Origin: Myxococcales bacterium
Lineage (GTDB): Bacteria; Myxococcota_A; Polyangia; Fen-1088
Direction of reading: 5' to 3'
Length of the DNA: 41,184 nucleotides
Assembly (NCBI GenBank): GCA_003158395.1
Contig: PMIX01000382.1
Span: forward strand, 604 to 41,787
Under the pieces are notes generated by a model that had not been told where the DNA came from, ran no database searches, and worked only from the letters and a program-made list of their open reading frames with translations. Of this stretch, positions 26,927 to 36,418 are shown one piece after another (the first letter of the stretch is position 1; each line of letters opens with the position of its first letter). Position numbers and translations under genes: made by a program.

Positions 26927-28171
26927 CTACCGTGACAAGAGATAGATAGCGGTCCCCACGACGACCAAGATAGCGCCGACCACCGCCACTACCCGTTTCG
27001 CTTCCCGGCGTACAGGAGCGGCATCCAGGGTCGCGAGTGCCTCCGCGATGTGTTGGCGAAGTGCCCCGGCGCTTTCGTGCCGGTCCTTGCGAGCCTTGGC
27101 CACCATCTTCAGGACCACTTCATCCACCACGGCTGGGATCGCCAGGTCGGGTCGCAGGCTGGACGGGGTGGGAGGCGCCTCTTGCAGATGGAACTGGATG
27201 ATTTCCGTGGTGCTCTTCGCGTCCTTGAAGGGAAGCTGTCCGGTCAGCATCTCATAGGCGACCATACCTAGGGCGTAGACATCCGAGCGCCCATCCAGCG
27301 CCTTGCCACGCAGTTGTTCGGGCGACATGAATTCCAGGGTTCCCACGGTCTGCCCGATTGCGGTCAGGGCGGGTACCTTACTTCCGTCACCCGACAGGAT
27401 CTTCGCGATTCCGAAGTCCAGCACCTTCACAAAGTCCGCCTCGCCACGCCGCTCGACCATGATGTTCTCGGGTTTCATGTCACGGTGGACAATGCCTCTG
27501 TCGTGCGCCTCAGCCAGCGCCTCCGCGACCTGATCCAAGATGGCTAGGGCGCGGGTCGGTTCGATGACGCCGTCCCGGTGCTGGATCTCCTGCAAACTCT
27601 TGCCTCGAACCAGCTCCATGGCTAGGTAGAGGACTCCGTCCTCAGTTTGGTCAAAATCGTAGATGGTGACGGTGTGCGGGTTGCGAAGTTGCGAGCAGGC
27701 CTCGGCTTCGCGCCGGAAACGGGCTACCACAGTGGCATCGGCCACGCTGTGGGGGTGCAGGATCTTGAGCGCCACCGGCCGCCCGGTGGCGAGCTGCTTG
27801 CCTTCGAAGACCGCGCCAAATCCTCCTTCGCCGATCTTGCGTTCGACCCGGTAGCGGTTGTTCAGCGCCCGCCCCACCAGGCTGTCCAAGGAGGTCGGAC
27901 GGGGACCGGTTGCAATCGGGGCCGGCGTGATCGGAGGCGGAGCAAGCGGCACTACGCGACCGGAAAGCGGCACGCTGGCCTGGGCCACGGGAACGCCGGA
28001 TACGGGGCTCATCACGCGTGCAGGCTGGGAAGCGGCGGATTCGAGGGCTCGGTCGACGACGTTCCCAGATACAAGCGGCACAGCCGCACCGCAAACGCCG
28101 CAGAAGCGAGCCTCTGGCTCGGCGGCGGTCTTGCACTGTGGGCATAGCCTGGTCGCCATGGGTTCTCTCAC
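26927..28171 (-). CDS. Ser/Thr protein kinase with N-terminal zinc ribbon and extreme C-terminal TM helix
   Basis: CPQCKTAAEPEARFCGVCGAAV; GEGGFGAVFEGKQLATGRPVALKIL; HRDMKPENIMV; DFGIAK; tail RVVAVVGAILVVVGTAIYLLSR. Confidence 0.93.
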   Translation of the reverse strand: MREPMATRLCPQCKTAAEPEARFCGVCGAAVPLVSGNVVDRALESAASQPARVMSPVSGVPVAQASVPLSGRVVPLAPPPITPAPIATGPRPTSLDSLVGRALNNRYRVERKIGEGGFGAVFEGKQLATGRPVALKILHPHSVADATVVARFRREAEACSQLRNPHTVTIYDFDQTEDGVLYLAMELVRGKSLQEIQHRDGVIEPTRALAILDQVAEALAEAHDRGIVHRDMKPENIMVERRGEADFVKVLDFGIAKILSGDGSKVPALTAIGQTVGTLEFMSPEQLRGKALDGRSDVYALGMVAYEMLTGQLPFKDAKSTTEIIQFHLQEAPPTPSSLRPDLAIPAVVDEVVLKMVAKARKDRHESAGALRQHIAEALATLDAAPVRREAKRVVAVVGAILVVVGTAIYLLSR

Positions 28172-29428
28172 CTAGGGCTCTCTCCCAGCGTCGGCCGTGG
28201 ACGCCTCAAGTGCCTGTGGACGTGCGGGTGAGGGTGGCGCGATCGACGGGGACGCCACCCCGCTATGCGAGGCGAGGCTGGTCCGGTCGAAGCTGCGGTC
28301 TGGCATCCTTCCGCGCTGAGAAACCAGAAACAGGGCCCCCGCCAAGGCCGCCAGCAGGGTGACCAGAACAAAGGCAAGCAGAGAGCGGGGTTCTGGGATG
28401 GGTTGCGCGGGCAAGCGGGCGGCGCGGGCCCCGGGAGGAGTGCTGTCGATGGGATCCTTGGCCACCGTCAACTCGGTGGTGGCCTGTCGTTCTTGGACAG
28501 CGCTGGTTTCGTCTGCCTTCTCGGTCGAGAGCGGGAGTCCTTCAGGTTCAGGGTCTTCCGGATCCTGCCCCGGGTCGTAGGCCAGGAAGCTCACTTCGTC
28601 ATCGGCGCCCGCCTCGGGCAACCCGGGACCGTCGAATCGGGCAAGGACCACCGTAATGTTGTCGGGGCCATCGTGCTCGTTGGCGCGAGCAATGAGCCGA
28701 TCGCAAGCCTTTCTCACATCGGGCTGATCGAGCAGGATTTGCTTGATTTCGTCGTCGCTGACCGGGCCGTGCAACCCATCGGAGCAAACCAGAACCACAT
28801 CGCCTCGACGGAGCGGGACCTGTGAGAGCACGACCTCGACTTTCTCCTGGACGCCCAGCGCCTGCAGGATGATGTTGGCGTGCTCGAAGCCTTTGGCCTC
28901 CTCCAGCGTCATGGCGCCGGCTTCGATGAGCTGCCAGGCGAGAGATTGGTCCCTGGTTGTCTGGATCAGGCGGCCGCCGCGCAGCAAGTAGCAGCGTGAA
29001 TCCCCAACCTGCCCTATCAGCAAGGCGGCGTCGACCAACCCAACCGCCGTGCAGGTCGTGCCCATACCGCGCTCGCTCTGGTTGTCGCGCGATTGGGTGT
29101 AGATGCCTTCGTTGGCCTCCTCAATGGCGCGGCGCAGGCGACGCGCAAAACGCGCCCGCGACAGAGGGCCGGCGTCGCCGACAGCCGCCGAGATGGACTG
29201 CACGGCCATGGTTGAAGCGACCTCGCCCGCCGCGGCTCCCCCCATACCGTCACACACCAAAAAGAGAGCGCCCTTCTCCTCGAGCGAAAAGTCCAGTGAG
29301 GCGTCCGGCGAGGGCCCTTGCGCACTTGCAAAGTCCACCACGAGGAAGTTGTCCTCGTTGTGCTCACGCATCAGGCCGACGTCGGTCTTGCCGTAGACCG
29401 TGATCTTGATTTCAGAAGGGCTTGCCAT
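28172..29428 (-). CDS. PP2C-family protein phosphatase with C-terminal TM segment
   Basis: TDVGLMREHNEDNFLV, FLVCDGMGGAAAGEVAS, LVCSDGLHGPVSDDEI, EHDGPDNITVVLARF; TM LLAFVLVTLLAALAGALFLVSQ. Confidence 0.93.
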   Translation of the reverse strand: MASPSEIKITVYGKTDVGLMREHNEDNFLVVDFASAQGPSPDASLDFSLEEKGALFLVCDGMGGAAAGEVASTMAVQSISAAVGDAGPLSRARFARRLRRAIEEANEGIYTQSRDNQSERGMGTTCTAVGLVDAALLIGQVGDSRCYLLRGGRLIQTTRDQSLAWQLIEAGAMTLEEAKGFEHANIILQALGVQEKVEVVLSQVPLRRGDVVLVCSDGLHGPVSDDEIKQILLDQPDVRKACDRLIARANEHDGPDNITVVLARFDGPGLPEAGADDEVSFLAYDPGQDPEDPEPEGLPLSTEKADETSAVQERQATTELTVAKDPIDSTPPGARAARLPAQPIPEPRSLLAFVLVTLLAALAGALFLVSQRGRMPDRSFDRTSLASHSGVASPSIAPPSPARPQALEASTADAGREP

Positions 29429-29470
29429 CCGCGGGGCTTTGATTTGTCGTCCCTGCCTACAAGCTTCGCC

Positions 29471-30379
29471 TCAACCTATCTCGAAGCGCAAGAGTTCATC
29501 GCCGAGCCGAATCATTTCCCCGGGGACAAGGGCGTGTTGGCCGGTGAGGCGGACAAAAGTGCCATTCGAGCTACCCAGGTCGGAGAGCAGCGCAACGCCA
29601 CTGCGAAACTGAAGCAGGGCGTGGCGGCGGGACATGAACTCGTCGTCTGGGAAAACCATATCGCCCTGTTCGCGGCCGAGCACGAGGTCACTGCGAGTCA
29701 GGTGGTAAATATCGCGGCTTGTCCCCGCCGAAGTGAGCTGGCGCAGGCGTGCCCAGGGCGCCTTGAGCGGCGTGCCGAACAGGACCACGCCGTGTTCGAC
29801 GGCAGGACGCAGGGTCTTCTCGACATCGGATACGAACTCGAAGCGCAGGACCTGTTTGCCGACCAGGATCAGGTTGCCGTCCGCCAGCTCCACTGGTTGG
29901 CTAATGCGCCGGTAGACGCCGTTGCGGGATTCGAGCGGCGTGATCACATGTTGGCCGGCCCGCAGGGTGATGCGGGCATGGCGCGGGGCGAGATGCGGAT
30001 CATCGAAGTGGAGATCGCCTTCGCTGCGTCCAATGTCGACCTGCTCGCCGGGCAGGGGATATGACTCACCGTCACTGCCATCCCGTCGCACCGCCACCAA
30101 CCGTGGCCCGCCGGGCTGGCTGGCGGCTGCGACCGAGGGTCGGGCGGCCGCCGCCGCGGCCAAGGCCGCCGAGGCATCCGCGCTCATCGGAGTGGTGTGG
30201 CCGAGACGGCGCCCACACGCATGGCAGAAGTTGGTCCCCATCGGGTTGCGATTCCCGCACCCCGAGCAAACCAGGAACGAGTCGTCCGCAGGCGGCAGCC
30301 CCACAGGGGCGCCGCAGCGCTGACAGAAGGCAGCGCCATCCGTGAGCGCCCCGCCGCATTGGAGACAGCTAATAAGCAT
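29471..30379 (-). CDS. Double zinc-ribbon plus FHA-domain protein (probably two FHA modules)
   Basis: CLQCGGALTDGAAFCQRCG and CSGCGNRNPMGTNFCHACG; FHA motifs IGRSEGDLHFDDPHLAPRHARI and LGREQGDMVFPDDEFMSRRHALLQFRSGVALLSDLGSSNGTFVRL. Confidence 0.85.
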   Translation of the reverse strand: MLISCLQCGGALTDGAAFCQRCGAPVGLPPADDSFLVCSGCGNRNPMGTNFCHACGRRLGHTTPMSADASAALAAAAAARPSVAAASQPGGPRLVAVRRDGSDGESYPLPGEQVDIGRSEGDLHFDDPHLAPRHARITLRAGQHVITPLESRNGVYRRISQPVELADGNLILVGKQVLRFEFVSDVEKTLRPAVEHGVVLFGTPLKAPWARLRQLTSAGTSRDIYHLTRSDLVLGREQGDMVFPDDEFMSRRHALLQFRSGVALLSDLGSSNGTFVRLTGQHALVPGEMIRLGDELLRFEIG

Positions 30380-30550
30380 CTTCCCTAGTCGTTGCCAGAA
30401 AGGGCCGGCGAACGTTGCAAGGCAGCCCATCCTCTACTAGAAGGCGAGCGGGACATTACCTGTACAGACGGGCATGACACCCACCCATTCACCGTGCAGC
30501 AACTAATACCAACGATTTCGGAGAGCGTCAAATCCGCGCGAAGCGGGCCA

Positions 30551-31660
30551 TTGTCGAGGCTGACCAGGGCCGTCTTGCTTGCCGCCGTTGGATCGGCGTG
30601 TGGTCCCGTGGTGGAGAACGCGCCGTTCTCGGCACGCCCGGACACGCTGCGGCCGGGAGACCTTCTGGGACCCTTCGACGGAGTGGTCGCCGACGGCGAA
30701 ACCGACCGGCCGCTGGGGGGCGTCGTGGTGGCTGGGGCATGGGCATTCGAGCGTGGCATCGGCCTGCAGGGGCCGGCGGCTGCGCTGGAGGCCGCAACCG
30801 AAACGGGCGCGGACGGCCGCTATCGGGTGAGCATCCCCGCCGATCTTCCGAGGGGCGAAGGGGTCCGCCTGCGCCGATTCACCCTCATCGTCTACCGGCG
30901 AGGGTACGTGGCCTGGCGCAGCGACAGCAGCTTCCCGACGGGCGAGCCGCGCCACGACTTCGCCCAACGGGGAAACCGCGTACGCTTGGAAAAATGGCAG
31001 CCCTCCATGTCCCACTACCGGCATTTGGTTTTTCTGGGCGGCGGCCCCGCCGTCCGGACCGCGGCGGCTTGGGAGGTACAACTGGCGGGACTGGAACTCG
31101 ACGGCACCTCGCCTGCAACCACTTCCAAGCGCCCGGCAGAAGACGCGCGGGCTGGCTCGTCGGCCACGCTCGACATCTTGCCTCTCTTGTCCGAGGACGA
31201 AGTGCGCGGCGTGACCGGGTACGCAGGAAAGTTCGAGGTGGGCAAGTTGGCTGACCGAGCCACCAGCGACGTGTATGACAGCCGGCACTTCAAGGCCAGT
31301 GACAAGCCCGAAACCTATGACGTCGGCCTGCGGGTGTGGGCCGTCGGGTCGGAAGCCGCTGAAGCGCAATTCAGGAAGCTGCTCAGCGATCTCCCGAGCG
31401 CAGTTGCGACCGAAGAGATTGGGGATGCATCGCTCCGGGCCAAAGGCGGCGATGTGACCGGGTTCGCTTTCTTGTTGCGCGAGAAAGGAGTCGTGATGCA
31501 ACTGAGTTGCGGCCTTGCTCAGTGCCCTGAATCGTCGATGATCCTGCGTCTCGCCAAGCTGGCGGAAAGCCACCTACCCGAGGTCAGGCTCCCGTCGCCC
31601 GAGAGCACCGGGCTTCTGCCCGTGTCGGCTCCGTCGCTCGCACCGGGAGGCAAGCCGTGA
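30551..31660 (+). CDS. Exported protein with carboxypeptidase-regulatory-like domain near N-terminus
   Basis: FDGVVADGETDRPLGGVVVAGAWAFE...TGADGRYRVSIPADLPRGEGVRLRRFTLIVYRRGYVAWRS. Open from 30392; signal-like segment LSRLTRAVLLAAVGSACGP supports a TTG start near 30551. Confidence 0.5.
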   Translation: MSRLTRAVLLAAVGSACGPVVENAPFSARPDTLRPGDLLGPFDGVVADGETDRPLGGVVVAGAWAFERGIGLQGPAAALEAATETGADGRYRVSIPADLPRGEGVRLRRFTLIVYRRGYVAWRSDSSFPTGEPRHDFAQRGNRVRLEKWQPSMSHYRHLVFLGGGPAVRTAAAWEVQLAGLELDGTSPATTSKRPAEDARAGSSATLDILPLLSEDEVRGVTGYAGKFEVGKLADRATSDVYDSRHFKASDKPETYDVGLRVWAVGSEAAEAQFRKLLSDLPSAVATEEIGDASLRAKGGDVTGFAFLLREKGVVMQLSCGLAQCPESSMILRLAKLAESHLPEVRLPSPESTGLLPVSAPSLAPGGKP

Positions 31661-33120
31661 AGTGCACAGGCCTTGTCGCCGGCACGCGGTCCACGCTGGC
31701 AGCATTCGCGTGCGCGGGGGCGCTGTTCAGCTCTCCGGCGGCACGTGCGTATGAGCCAGCTACCACGCATGCTGGCTTGACCGAGCGCGCCCTGGAAGCC
31801 TCCCGACTGCACAACGTGATCGCCCGTCTGGGACGACCGCTGGGACTGCTGGAGCCTTTGCGTCTTGGCCTGGACCTCGTCGATCAGGACGAGCGGCGGG
31901 CCCTGCAGGCCCGGCTCGACTCGCTCGACCCGGCAGGCGGCTACCGGCCCGGGCCTGACGGCGAAGCGGGCGCAGGCCACTGGGTGGTGGCAGGTGCGGT
32001 CTTGGCCATGACGCCGCCTGAGCAGGGTGCGAATCATTTTTTGGATCCGGCGAGTGGGAGGGGACTGAGAGACGATCCGGGGCTGTCAGGTGTCGCCCAC
32101 ACCTTGCGGCTGCTCTTCGACGGCGGCACAAGCGTGCGCGAGCTTGCCGCGGGCACAGCCTTCAGCCTGGACGGCAAGTCCGCGCTGGACTGGATCGAGT
32201 CGCCGGGCAACGACTTGGGCGTTCCCGTGTTCTTCGACAACTGGGAGCGTGCCGTCACCTTGCCTGAACCGCGCGAACGTGAATCAGCCCTGGTGCGGGC
32301 CTTGCTAGCCCTCGGTGGGGTGATGGCGGTGCTCGAAGACGTCGGGGAGCCAGCCTTTGTGCGCAACGACTTCCGGGTTGCATTCCTGCAGCGGAACGAG
32401 GGCTCGGCCTACGAGCAGTTCGTGGCTGAGCGCTATGGCCGCACGGGGCTTCCTCCCGCGGCGACGCTGGTGCCCCGGCCCAATATCGTCAGTTTCTTTG
32501 CGTCCGACGACGGCCAAGGACTAGCCAATCGCACGCAGCGTCGCTTTTTTTCAGAGGGCACGATCCCCACCGACATCTCACTTGAACGAGACACCACGTT
32601 GGCCGACGTGGTTCGCCGGGCGCGCGAGTCGCTCGTGCTTTCCTCGCCCACCCTGTCCGGACTGGTGCTGAGGCCGGCGGAACACCGCCACTATCTGGTT
32701 CTGGAGGGCCGTCGTGTTCTTGCCTACGAAAACAGCGGGACACAAGTGCATTTCCTCCTCGATGACGTCGTCTACGCGGACATGGCGCGCGCTCTCCTGC
32801 CTGAGATCGCTGGCTACGCCGCGGGCTTGCTCAATCATCTCCTGCGAGCGAGCCTGGAGCTGACACTCGCGGGAAACAAGGGCACGACCAAGGTCACTGT
32901 GCGCCTGGGCAGTGATGTCAAGGAGGGCGGGGTTGTGCGCGTGTTTGTCGAGTACGGGAGCGGGCGTCGGCGTGAGCTGCCCGGAACGGCCGCGACACTG
33001 GCGCCGGGCGGTGAGATGGTGGTCGACCTGCCTGCCGGGGTCAAGAAGCTGGCCACGGTGCTGCGCGGTAGCGACGCCGGAGGCCCTTTCGTGGCCGCGG
33101 GGGAAGTGACGGTGCCGTGA
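31657..33120 (+). CDS. Exported protein, weakly zinc-phospholipase-C-like
   Basis: Signal peptide then YEPATTHAGLTERALEAS, GANHFLDPASGRGL, ALGGVMAVLEDVGEPAFVRNDF. GTG overlaps the upstream stop (GTGA). Confidence 0.4.
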   Translation: MKCTGLVAGTRSTLAAFACAGALFSSPAARAYEPATTHAGLTERALEASRLHNVIARLGRPLGLLEPLRLGLDLVDQDERRALQARLDSLDPAGGYRPGPDGEAGAGHWVVAGAVLAMTPPEQGANHFLDPASGRGLRDDPGLSGVAHTLRLLFDGGTSVRELAAGTAFSLDGKSALDWIESPGNDLGVPVFFDNWERAVTLPEPRERESALVRALLALGGVMAVLEDVGEPAFVRNDFRVAFLQRNEGSAYEQFVAERYGRTGLPPAATLVPRPNIVSFFASDDGQGLANRTQRRFFSEGTIPTDISLERDTTLADVVRRARESLVLSSPTLSGLVLRPAEHRHYLVLEGRRVLAYENSGTQVHFLLDDVVYADMARALLPEIAGYAAGLLNHLLRASLELTLAGNKGTTKVTVRLGSDVKEGGVVRVFVEYGSGRRRELPGTAATLAPGGEMVVDLPAGVKKLATVLRGSDAGGPFVAAGEVTVP

Positions 33121-33136
33121 GCTCGATTGCCTCGTA

Positions 33137-34189
33137 CTAGACGCCTAGCGCGCGGGCCGCGAAGTAGGTTACAGCCGCGATGGCGGCCGACGCCGGGATG
33201 GTGAAGATCCAGGCCCACAGAATACGAGTGGCCACGCCCCAGCGGACCCGGCCGGGGTTGGACACAGAGCCCACGCCCAGAATGGCACCGGTAATGGTGT
33301 GCGTGGTCGACACGGGAATCCCCAAGGAAGTTGCGATGAAGATGGCCAGAGAGCCGCCGGTTTCAGCGCAGAATCCGCCAAAGGGACGCAGCTTGGTCAG
33401 CCGCATTCCCAAGGTCTTCACGATGCGCCAGCCGCCCGCCATGGTGCCTAGCCCCATGGCCAGATAGCAGGCAACGACGATCCAGACTGGAATGCGACCG
33501 GCTGTGTGGAACTCCTCGCCCAGCAGACCCTGGGAATAGAGCAGCACGGCGATGATCCCCATGGTCTTCTGCGCGTCGTTGCCGCCATGATTGAGGCTGA
33601 AAGCAGCCGCGGACAGGAGTTGCAGGCGCCGGAACCACTTGTCCACGCGCCCGGGTGTTGACTTGCGGAACAGCCAAGAAGTGGTGACGGCCAGCAGGTA
33701 CGAAGCAAAGAAGCCGATAATCGGAGACAGGAAGATGAAAGCAGCGGTGCTGCCGATCTTCTGCCAGCCCAGGATGCCGAGCCCCGCCTTGGATACGCCC
33801 GCGCCTATCAAGCCGCCCACGAGGGCGTGGGACGAGCTGGACGGCAGACCCCACAACCAGGTGAGCAGGTTCCATGCGATGGCCCCACCCAGGGCGCCGA
33901 CGATCACAGCGACGTCGACCACGCCCGGGTCGATGATCCCCTTGCCAATGGTGCTGGCCACCTGGTGCTTGAAGAGCGCGAAGGCGATGAAGTTGAAGAA
34001 TGCCGCCCACAGCACCGCGCGGAACGGCGTCAAGACGCGAGTCGAGACGATGGTTGCGATAGAGTTGGCCGCGTCGTGAAACCCGTTGATGAAGTCGAAG
34101 GCCAGGGCGGCGACGACCACCGCGACGATCAGGATGATTTGGTTGAGATTCAATGCGTTCATGAGGACAGTGACACCAAGAGGGGTCAA
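33137..34189 (-). CDS. PiT-family inorganic phosphate transporter
   Basis: FDFINGFHDAANSIATIVSTRVL, WGLPSSSSHALVGGLIGAG, LNHGGNDAQKTMGI, GIPVSTTHTITGAILGVG. Confidence 0.94.
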   Translation of the reverse strand: MTPLGVTVLMNALNLNQIILIVAVVVAALAFDFINGFHDAANSIATIVSTRVLTPFRAVLWAAFFNFIAFALFKHQVASTIGKGIIDPGVVDVAVIVGALGGAIAWNLLTWLWGLPSSSSHALVGGLIGAGVSKAGLGILGWQKIGSTAAFIFLSPIIGFFASYLLAVTTSWLFRKSTPGRVDKWFRRLQLLSAAAFSLNHGGNDAQKTMGIIAVLLYSQGLLGEEFHTAGRIPVWIVVACYLAMGLGTMAGGWRIVKTLGMRLTKLRPFGGFCAETGGSLAIFIATSLGIPVSTTHTITGAILGVGSVSNPGRVRWGVATRILWAWIFTIPASAAIAAVTYFAARALGV

Positions 34190-34293
34190 GGTCGCATTGA
34201 AGCGGATCGCTGTCGTTGGCCCGGCCCCAAGCTGGTGTCGCGTCCCTGTACCACGAACATGACCGTCCTACTAGAGCCTGTCGTGAAACCCGA

Positions 34294-34372
34294 GGCTGGC
34301 CCAAGGGCCGGCGCGCGGGTCGCGGGTCGCGGGTCGGGTGGGCGTGGGCGAGTTCGTGTGCGCGACGCGGAA
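34294..34372. repeat. Dispersed GC-rich intergenic repeat, copy C
   Basis: Hairpin GCTGGCCC-aa-GGGCCGGC, then GCGCGGGTCGCGGGTCGCGGGTCGGGTGGGCGTGGGCGAGTTCGTGTGCGCGACGCGG; internal tandem CGCGGGT 7-mers. Confidence 0.55.
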
Positions 34373-34399
34373 CCAGCTACGAATGTGCGAGAGGCGGTT

Positions 34400-36274
34400 C
34401 TAGCGCTGCAACACGTTGTCGGGCACACTCACACCGCCCGCTTCCAGCTTGCCAGCCAGGCGTGACGACACGCGGGTGGCAATGAAGCGGCCCTTGCCTT
34501 TGCCTTTGCTCTGCCAGGCGAAGAGGGTCTCGGCGCGCAGTTCACCAGCAGATCCCAAGGTGGGCTCTGCGATCTCCATGACCCGGACACTCCCATCAGT
34601 CTGCGTGACAGCGTAGACCAGCATGTCGAGACTCGATCCGAGGAGGTCATTGGGCGTCGAGGACGGCCCAGAGGCCGCGCCCATCACCCGCAGTCGGTAG
34701 AGGGCATCGTTTGCCGAGCGGGCGATCAGGGCGGTGAGAACGCCATTTTGCCCCCGGGCGCATTCTCGCAGCAAGTCGCCCAAGAGCAGGAATGCCGCCG
34801 CGTCTGCAACGACATAGTCAGGTCGGAGCGCTATTGCAGCCGCGACCAAGTCAGGAGTGCGGGCAGCGACCGGCAGCTTCAACCAAGTGGCTGCGCTGGC
34901 CGGTGGGCTGATGGTCTCGGCCAGCACCACGACCCGTGCCACCCGATCGAGCGACCAGGCCAAGGTGCCTAGAAGCAGGTCGCAAGCCGGTCGGTCGCCC
35001 GCGATGAGGAGGTTCTGCCGAGTGCCTACGCATGCTTCGAGGAGCTGCTGCATCTCGGGTGAGAGGCTTCCGTCGGCCACCAACTCTTCTAGAGTCTTGT
35101 GGCCAACGTTCGGCCGTCGAATTGAGGCGTACACGCGGTCGCACAGTGGCGGAAACAGGGCCGTGATGCGTGTGCCATCGGCCAGGGTCGTGTCAATGAC
35201 CGGCGCATCGGGTTCTGGTCGCGGGACGCCCTTGCCAGCCAGCCTGCGCAGATGGTCCGGCAGCGAGGCCAAATCGGCTGATGCGACGACAGCCGATTCT
35301 CGATGACCGTTCCGCTCAACCTCCACCGACTGCGTTCCGGCAAAGAACGCAGCGGTTGCGTCGTCGCTGTCCAGCAAGTGAGCCAGCCAGCGGGGGTAAT
35401 CTCCGCTTGCCTGTGGGGGTGCCGGAGGAAGGATGGACGGGGAAAAGGCGGCAGAAGAAGGGGCGGCCGAGGAAGGGGCGGTCAGGGCAGGGGCGGCCGG
35501 GGGCGGAGGCACAGGCGGCGGAGCTACCATCGCGGGTCGCTCTGGCTCGTGGACCAGGGGCGCCGGCGTGCCTCGGGGCATGGTCCGGGGCTCGTCGGGC
35601 GACGGCGACGGCGGCAGGACGGGAACCGGCGGCTTGAGGGGAGGGAGGTTCAGGCGCGGTGCCGGGCTAGACAAGCTATCATCGTCATCTAGGCTTATTT
35701 CCGTAGGCAGGGAAGGCGCGAGATGGGCCTCGGCTGTCACCGCAGGCATGGGTTTGCTTTCTCGCTTGGGGGGTGGCGGCGGGACATGGAGCGCGGATCC
35801 GCGTGTGGGCAGGGGCCCGGAACCCTCATCGGCTCCGCGCAAGACAGGGGGTCGTGGTGGCGGGGGAGGGGGAGGAGGCGGCGGCCGCCGGGGCAAGGCT
35901 GTGCTGAGCGAGCCTGCCTCGGGCGCCGAGGACGCGTACGGCGGTGGCGGCGGCAGAATGCCGGGTTGTGATTCGGCTCCGCGCACCCCGCTGGTGACGC
36001 GAATGACGAAATCGCCGACGAAAACCTTGTCGGCGGTGCCAAGCGACGTGGCTTCGGTGATCTTCCGGCCGTTCACATAGGTCCCGTTGGTGCTGCCCAG
36101 GTCTTCGACCACGAGCTGGCCGTCCTGAAGCAGCAGGTGACAGTGGTGCTTGGACACATTGCCCTTGGGAAGCACGATGTCGTTGTCTCGGACTCGTCCC
36201 ACCCGGATTTCAGTCTTATCGAAGCTGAGATCCTTGGAATCTCCACCTTTCTCGGCCAGCGTGAGGATCAGCAT
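34400..36274 (-). CDS. FHA domain - Pro-rich linker - CpaF-like secretion-ATPase domain with degenerate nucleotide-binding motifs
   Basis: FHA: RVGRVRDNDIVLPKGNVSKHHCHL...DLGSTNGTYVNG. CpaF-like: VIDTTLADGTRITALFPPLCDRVYASIRRP...TLEELVADGSLSPEMQQLLEACVGTRQNLLIAGDRPACDLLLG...IALRPDYVVADAAAF...NDALYRLRVM. Confidence 0.75.
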   Translation of the reverse strand: MLILTLAEKGGDSKDLSFDKTEIRVGRVRDNDIVLPKGNVSKHHCHLLLQDGQLVVEDLGSTNGTYVNGRKITEATSLGTADKVFVGDFVIRVTSGVRGAESQPGILPPPPPYASSAPEAGSLSTALPRRPPPPPPPPPPRPPVLRGADEGSGPLPTRGSALHVPPPPPKRESKPMPAVTAEAHLAPSLPTEISLDDDDSLSSPAPRLNLPPLKPPVPVLPPSPSPDEPRTMPRGTPAPLVHEPERPAMVAPPPVPPPPAAPALTAPSSAAPSSAAFSPSILPPAPPQASGDYPRWLAHLLDSDDATAAFFAGTQSVEVERNGHRESAVVASADLASLPDHLRRLAGKGVPRPEPDAPVIDTTLADGTRITALFPPLCDRVYASIRRPNVGHKTLEELVADGSLSPEMQQLLEACVGTRQNLLIAGDRPACDLLLGTLAWSLDRVARVVVLAETISPPASAATWLKLPVAARTPDLVAAAIALRPDYVVADAAAFLLLGDLLRECARGQNGVLTALIARSANDALYRLRVMGAASGPSSTPNDLLGSSLDMLVYAVTQTDGSVRVMEIAEPTLGSAGELRAETLFAWQSKGKGKGRFIATRVSSRLAGKLEAGGVSVPDNVLQR

Positions 36275-36418
36275 GGCAACACGCTAAGCAAAAATGTGCT
36301 CCTTGTCCACTTGTGGGTCGTCGTGGCATTGGCGACTATCGTGCGGGCTCGCTCTGTGGTGGAATGATGGACAGCCCGTGGTGGACGCAACTATCAACTG
36401 CCTAGATGGAGGGTGACT

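Noticed and set aside
30503-31573. 356-aa minus-strand ORF
   Set aside because: Antisense to the carboxypeptidase-regulatory-domain gene; no recognisable domain.
33363-34304. 313-aa minus-strand ORF in a different frame over the phosphate transporter
   Set aside because: Overlaps the PiT gene, which has clear family motifs; shadow translation is low-complexity Arg/Gly rich.
35303-36080. Gly/Arg-rich plus-strand ORFs over the FHA-CpaF-like gene
   Set aside because: Antisense reading of the Pro-rich linker; composition artifact.
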